DNA of 50,848 nt from Clostridia bacterium (lineage in GTDB: Bacteria > Bacillota > Clostridia > Oscillospirales > Acutalibacteraceae): positions 1 through 50,848 of the forward strand of contig JAFTCG010000084.1 in assembly GCA_017454815.1 (NCBI GenBank), written 5' to 3'. Positions 47,369-50,848 of this stretch are shown here, one piece after another. Within the stretch, counting starts at the first letter, position 1. Every line of letters starts with the position of its first letter. The translations under genes and the position numbers were made by a program. The notes under the pieces were generated by a model that worked only from the letters and a program-made list of their open reading frames with translations, did not search any database and had not been told where the DNA came from.

Positions 47369-48361
47369 TCATTGGAGCGTTGTTCCCGTGGCAACCCACG
47401 AGTCTTCACTTGGCTGATGGTCTTCTTCAATTTCTTCTTGCGAGAGAAGGAAATAGTCATTGATATAACCCTCTTCAAGCCTAGGAAAGTCACACCATGT
47501 AGGGTCAACATGATATGTCAACCCATTGTCGAGTTTTACCAAATTCCATCGGTGGTCATAACCATAAACATTTGATGAACACCAAAGTCCTGCTCTTTGA
47601 CAGAGAAGTTGGTATGCGTATGCATATGACTGGCAAATTCCTATACCCTGTGCCAGTGGACCATTCACATAACAATAAGAATTATCAATGTATTTAAATC
47701 CTTTTTCATCAATGTATATGTCTTCATCTTCACAGTATTCTGTCATAAGGCATAAACTTTGAAGTAAATACTCATATTTTTCAACAGTATCTAATCCTTC
47801 AGGCATTTGTGATATTACTTCATCACATTTTTCCTCAATTAGATTAATTTCATTTATAAGAATTTCAGGAGAAAAAGAGTAATCAATTGAAGGATCTGAA
47901 TAACTTATCCAATTATTACAATAATAATAACTTATCCAATTATTACAATAATAGACTTTAAGAACATCTTGAGTATCATTTGCATATGTTGCACTTGCAT
48001 AGAGGCGAATTTCCGGATAATCACTGTCTATCGCATTTAATATATCACAAAAATGATCTACTTCCTCTGTTGAATTTGCATGAATATAAAATACTTCCAA
48101 TCGAAGAGTTTTTTCAAGCCATTTATCATAAAGCTTTTGGTCTTCTTCGCTTAATCTTGACCGTTCACCTTCAAGAGAATGGTCTAATTTCAGATACGAC
48201 AGGTCTATGGAATAGTTCGGTGTCGTTGTGGTTTCTGTCGTTGACTCGATTTCTTCAACTGTTGTCGGCGCATTGTCCTCTATTGCTTTTTTGGAGCAGG
48301 AAACTGTAACAGCAAGAACAAGTAATAAAGCAAATACAGTAAAAATTTTTCCCTTTTTCAT
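47369..48361 (-). CDS. lipoprotein with transglutaminase-like domain
   Basis: Exported protein of 330 residues. A signal segment ends in a lipobox-like TVSC (Cys near 22), then a Thr/Glu-rich linker. The C-terminal part carries a papain-like/transglutaminase triad: C in GIGICQSYAYAYQLLCQRAG, H in YGYDHRWNLVKL and D in YHVDPTWCD. Such domains in bacteria act as peptidases or cross-link processing enzymes at the cell surface. Around residues 137-155 there is an exact nine-residue tandem duplication. A+T-rich compared with the two-component genes beside it, which suggests later acquisition. Confidence 0.8.
   Translation of the reverse strand: MKKGKIFTVFALLLVLAVTVSCSKKAIEDNAPTTVEEIESTTETTTTPNYSIDLSYLKLDHSLEGERSRLSEEDQKLYDKWLEKTLRLEVFYIHANSTEEVDHFCDILNAIDSDYPEIRLYASATYANDTQDVLKVYYCNNWISYYYCNNWISYSDPSIDYSFSPEILINEINLIEEKCDEVISQMPEGLDTVEKYEYLLQSLCLMTEYCEDEDIYIDEKGFKYIDNSYCYVNGPLAQGIGICQSYAYAYQLLCQRAGLWCSSNVYGYDHRWNLVKLDNGLTYHVDPTWCDFPRLEEGYINDYFLLSQEEIEEDHQPSEDSWVATGTTLQ
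47902..47955. repeat. in-frame 27-bp tandem duplication
   Basis: AACTTATCCAATTATTACAA occurs at 47902 and again at 47929, period 27 bp, inside the transglutaminase-like lipoprotein gene. It duplicates nine codons (CNNWISY repeats in the protein) without breaking the frame. The identity of the copies implies a recent slippage event or an assembly artefact. Confidence 0.85.
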
Positions 48362-48488
48362 AAATTAAATCCCTTTATATTTGTTTTTATAGAACTGCTT
48401 TTATTGTTTATTTTTTTTTGATTATATCACAAAAAAGGGGACATGGCAATAATGCCCTTGCCCCCAAAGTATATAAATCTTTTCTCTT

Positions 48489-50300
48489 TTATAAAACAAA
48501 CCAAATCCAGAATGGGAATGTAACAATAGCAAACAACGACAAAATAGAGTCAAGCACTACCCCATACAGCCATTCAAAAAAGTTCGTATCGTTGTTGGTC
48601 GGTGTAGGAGTGGGATTTGGATCGTCATTACCGGAGTTATCTTTTCCCCAAACAGCATAAAGCTTCAGATCACCTGTTAGTGAGACGGAAGCACCGGCAG
48701 AATAAGAAACATCCGATCCTGTGCTTTTTGTCGACCATCCGAGGAACTTGTATCCCTTTCTTGTTGGAGTGACCGTGGACAGCTTTGCAGAAGCGGAGCT
48801 GTTCCAAACTGCATAGAGAGTTGTGCTTGAAGAAGGCTTATATGAAGAACCGCAGCTATACGAAGCCGAAGTTGCGCTGCTGCTCGTTGACCAGCCCTTG
48901 CAACCGACAGAAACGCTCTGATTATCCGGTTCGCCATCGCCAAAGAATGTTTTGTAGCTGATCGTATAATTCTTTGTCGGCGTGGGCAGTGTTACGCTTT
49001 CCCCGGGCTGAACAGACTTACTTTTCGGCGAAACCGATCCGCCGTTTGCGTTGTAGGTAACTGTGTAGTTTGTAACCGGCGTTGTTCCACCGATTGAAAT
49101 TGAATATTCCCTGCCTTCAGCATTTCCGTTGTTTGAGACTTTAATGTAGTATATTCCGGAGGAATTTGCCTCGATCGCAGGTAAATCCACACTTTCTGAA
49201 TCTCTTATATAGACATATTTGTAGAACAATTGTGAGTATTTCGTATCTTTATATGTAAGCACTTCAATATACCAGCCATAAGAAACATCTGCATAAGTAT
49301 GGTTAAATTTCAGATTGATTTTTCCATTTGATGTCGATGTTATTTTGTAATAGTCTACATCACTGCCTAAATTCATGTTGCCGCCATAGGTGCTTCCCAG
49401 GGAAACTGCTGTTGCGGTACCATAATCATTATTCAGTTCCTTCTCGTAGTAATTAGTTGATGTAAAGGAAGTTGTAATACTGTACTCTCTTCCTTCTGCA
49501 TTGCCATTATTGCTTACCTTTATGTAATAAGTCCCGGAGGGAACTGCGCCGATCGTCGGCAATGGAATACTTTTTTCAACATCCCTGATATATATATTTT
49601 GATATGTTAATTCTTTATACTCACTGTTTTTGTAGATATATATTTCTATTGTCCAGCCATAAGAAACATCGGCGTAAGTATGGTTAAATTTCAAATTGAC
49701 TTTTCCATTCGACGATGATGTTATCTTGTAATAGTCAGCATCACTGCTTGAATTGATGTTGCCGCCGTATGTGTTACCCAAAGAAATTGCAGTTGCTGTA
49801 CCATAGTCGTTATTAAATTCCTTTTCGTAATACGCAGTTGATGTAAAAGTGCTGACTATCTGATATTCTCTGCCGACAGCATTTCCATAGTTTGAAACCT
49901 TGATATAATATGCTTTTGAAGAATTAGCGCCAATTGTCGGCAAGTTAAATCCCTCAACATCTCTGATACGGACAATTGAACATGACAATTCTTTATATTC
50001 ACCATCACTATATGTGTATATCTCAACATACCATCCGTATGAAACATCAGCGTATGCGTGATTAAATTTAATGTTTATTTTTCCGTTTGAAGATGCTACC
50101 ATTTTATAATAGTCAACATCCGAGTTGTCTAATTTTCCTTTCATCGTGTTTCCAAGCGTCAATGTATCCGCCGAACCAAAGTCATTATTTGACTCGCTCT
50201 CGCTGACAGTTGCCGCGCTTGCATTGATGGCGAACATTGATACAAACACGCTGAGAACAAGCAGTATGCTCAATATTCTAATTACGGAAAAATTTTTCAT
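48489..50300 (-). CDS. secreted surface protein with three PPC-like repeats
   Basis: Surface protein of 603 residues. Signal peptide to about residue 30 (ASAA cleavage). Three ~125-residue repeats follow (~33-158, 159-285, 286-410), each starting NND(F/Y)G(S/T)A and holding DxDYYK, INIKFNHTYADVSYGW and YYIKVSNNGNAEGREY, the pattern of bacterial pre-peptidase C-terminal (PPC) domains. Then come two Listeria-Bacteroides-type repeats (YNANGGSVSP ... LYAVW), a Pro/Asn-rich linker and a C-terminal hydrophobic anchor (~575-603) without an LPXTG motif. AAAGGAGAG sets ATG 50300. No catalytic domain; probably adhesion or scaffold. Confidence 0.82.
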   Translation of the reverse strand: MKNFSVIRILSILLVLSVFVSMFAINASAATVSESESNNDFGSADTLTLGNTMKGKLDNSDVDYYKMVASSNGKINIKFNHAYADVSYGWYVEIYTYSDGEYKELSCSIVRIRDVEGFNLPTIGANSSKAYYIKVSNYGNAVGREYQIVSTFTSTAYYEKEFNNDYGTATAISLGNTYGGNINSSSDADYYKITSSSNGKVNLKFNHTYADVSYGWTIEIYIYKNSEYKELTYQNIYIRDVEKSIPLPTIGAVPSGTYYIKVSNNGNAEGREYSITTSFTSTNYYEKELNNDYGTATAVSLGSTYGGNMNLGSDVDYYKITSTSNGKINLKFNHTYADVSYGWYIEVLTYKDTKYSQLFYKYVYIRDSESVDLPAIEANSSGIYYIKVSNNGNAEGREYSISIGGTTPVTNYTVTYNANGGSVSPKSKSVQPGESVTLPTPTKNYTISYKTFFGDGEPDNQSVSVGCKGWSTSSSATSASYSCGSSYKPSSSTTLYAVWNSSASAKLSTVTPTRKGYKFLGWSTKSTGSDVSYSAGASVSLTGDLKLYAVWGKDNSGNDDPNPTPTPTNNDTNFFEWLYGVVLDSILSLFAIVTFPFWIWFVL

Positions 50301-50459
50301 ATTTTTCTCTCCTTTTACCAATATTTTTCTGTTTGATGATATTTTATACTATAATTATTGGTATGTCAAGGGGTTAAAGTAAAAAAACTTGGTAAAATAA
50401 ATTTAAGGCGATCCACACACCTGAATTGTCCGGTATTGCCTCAAAAGGGAGTGAACACA

Positions 50460-50732
50460 ATGTACCGTATCAGAGACTTGCGCGAAGACAGAGATTTACG
50501 CCAAAAAGATGTTGCCGAAGCTATCGGCGTTGACCAGCGTTCCCTGTCCAACTACGAAACAGGCAAAACGATTCCCGACGCTGAAACGATAATCGCCCTT
50601 GCCGATTTTTTTCACGTTTCCACCGACTACCTTCTCGGTCACGACAGCGGTAACATTTCTTCCGCTCTGCTGAGAATAGAGACAATCGAAAAAGAGCTTT
50701 CCGAGCTTAAAAATAAAATTGCACGACTTTAA
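50460..50732 (+). CDS. small XRE-family regulator
   Basis: Protein of 90 residues: a Cro/CI helix-turn-helix at ~5-60 (LREDRDLRQKDVAEAIGVDQ, RSLSNYETGKTIPDAETII), the common FHVSTDYLLGH end, and a short coiled coil (~70-88) for dimerisation. AAAGGGAGTG precedes the ATG at 50460; the upstream extension is unsupported. Divergent from the surface-protein gene, which could be its target, but no operator is evident. Confidence 0.88.
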   Translation: MYRIRDLREDRDLRQKDVAEAIGVDQRSLSNYETGKTIPDAETIIALADFFHVSTDYLLGHDSGNISSALLRIETIEKELSELKNKIARL

Positions 50733-50809
50733 TATATATTTTCATCATGAAAATTCCCCGACAGCACAACGTGAACATGTCCAGTAAAAACGGACAATAG
50801 AAAAAACAC

Positions 50810-50848
50810 CCCTCCTATGATACAACGAAATAAAGTATCATAGGAGGG
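50810..50848. terminator. inverted repeat at the window end
   Basis: CCCTCCTATGATAC (50810-50823) and GTATCATAGGAGGG (50835-50848), perfect 14-bp stem with an 11-base loop and an A-run on the left. Probably a terminator for the XRE gene and, on the minus strand, for a gene beyond the window; the right flank is cut off. Confidence 0.6.

Overview
The window looks like a chromosomal segment of a strictly anaerobic, Gram-positive, spore-forming Clostridia, most likely of the Oscillospiraceae/Ruminococcaceae type. This rests on a SpoVT sporulation regulator, a Feo iron-uptake locus with the FeoB-associated Cys-rich protein, a DnaD-like/DnaI-like loader pair, a class II GalT, strong AGGAGG ribosome-binding sites and lipoprotein and PASTA surface proteins. 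Genus cannot be set from sequence alone. Most core genes are of moderate G+C. Several accessory patches (about 11.4-12.2 kb, 29.6-31.4 kb and 47.4-50.3 kb) are visibly more A+T-rich.

Layout. 0-3 kb: a TetR / YqhD-like alcohol dehydrogenase / flavodoxin operon read leftward from a promoter framed by two TetR-type palindromes. 3.1-5.1 kb: an AAA_14/DUF4143 ATPase and a small partner. 5.2-11.1 kb: a leftward cluster of an acidic-tailed membrane protein, a YhgE/Pip protein, a TerB-like/CbxX AAA+ ATPase, a degenerate J-domain protein, a HIRAN protein and a 53-residue protein preceded by an 11-codon ORF. 11.2-13.1 kb: two inverted copies of a ~130 bp intergenic repeat flank spoVT and a fossil: a Cas12a gene with a huge internal deletion, spliced to a piece of a PLD-type helicase. 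13.1-14.7 kb: PAP2 phosphatase and asparaginase.

14.8-23.1 kb: a rightward operon of a KDG-kinase-like PfkB enzyme, 6-phosphogluconate dehydrogenase, a HAD phosphatase, a LarA-family nickel enzyme and the complete nickel-pincer cofactor set larE-larB-larC, then two small membrane proteins. The context suggests a nickel-dependent sugar-acid epimerase rather than a lactate racemase. 23.2-26.6 kb: feoA-feoA-feoB plus the Cys-rich protein, with four TTAGC-N4-GCTAA operators, one inside a consensus promoter. 26.7-29.7 kb: a GH32 fructosidase and an (alpha/alpha)6 glycosidase. 29.9-31.8 kb: a decay zone (DUF4091 glycosidase remnant, phage tail-protein remnant, RelE/Phd toxin-antitoxin pair, terminator hairpins, and a copy of the 3' end of tRNA-Ala(CGC) next to the intact gene).

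31.9-38.8 kb: a lipoprotein, then galT - fructokinase - amylosucrase and a convergent glycosidase. The amylosucrase would convert sucrose to alpha-glucan plus fructose, which the kinase phosphorylates. 38.9-43.9 kb: a kinase-less PASTA protein with a cohesin-like domain, the DnaD-like and DnaI-like proteins, a YjdF-like membrane protein and an XRE regulator. 44.1-47.3 kb: an OmpR-type response regulator and a large multi-spanning histidine kinase. 47.4-50.3 kb: a transglutaminase-like lipoprotein and a repeat-built surface protein. 50.5 kb to the end: an XRE regulator and a perfect inverted repeat. No CRISPR array, rRNA or intact transposon was seen.
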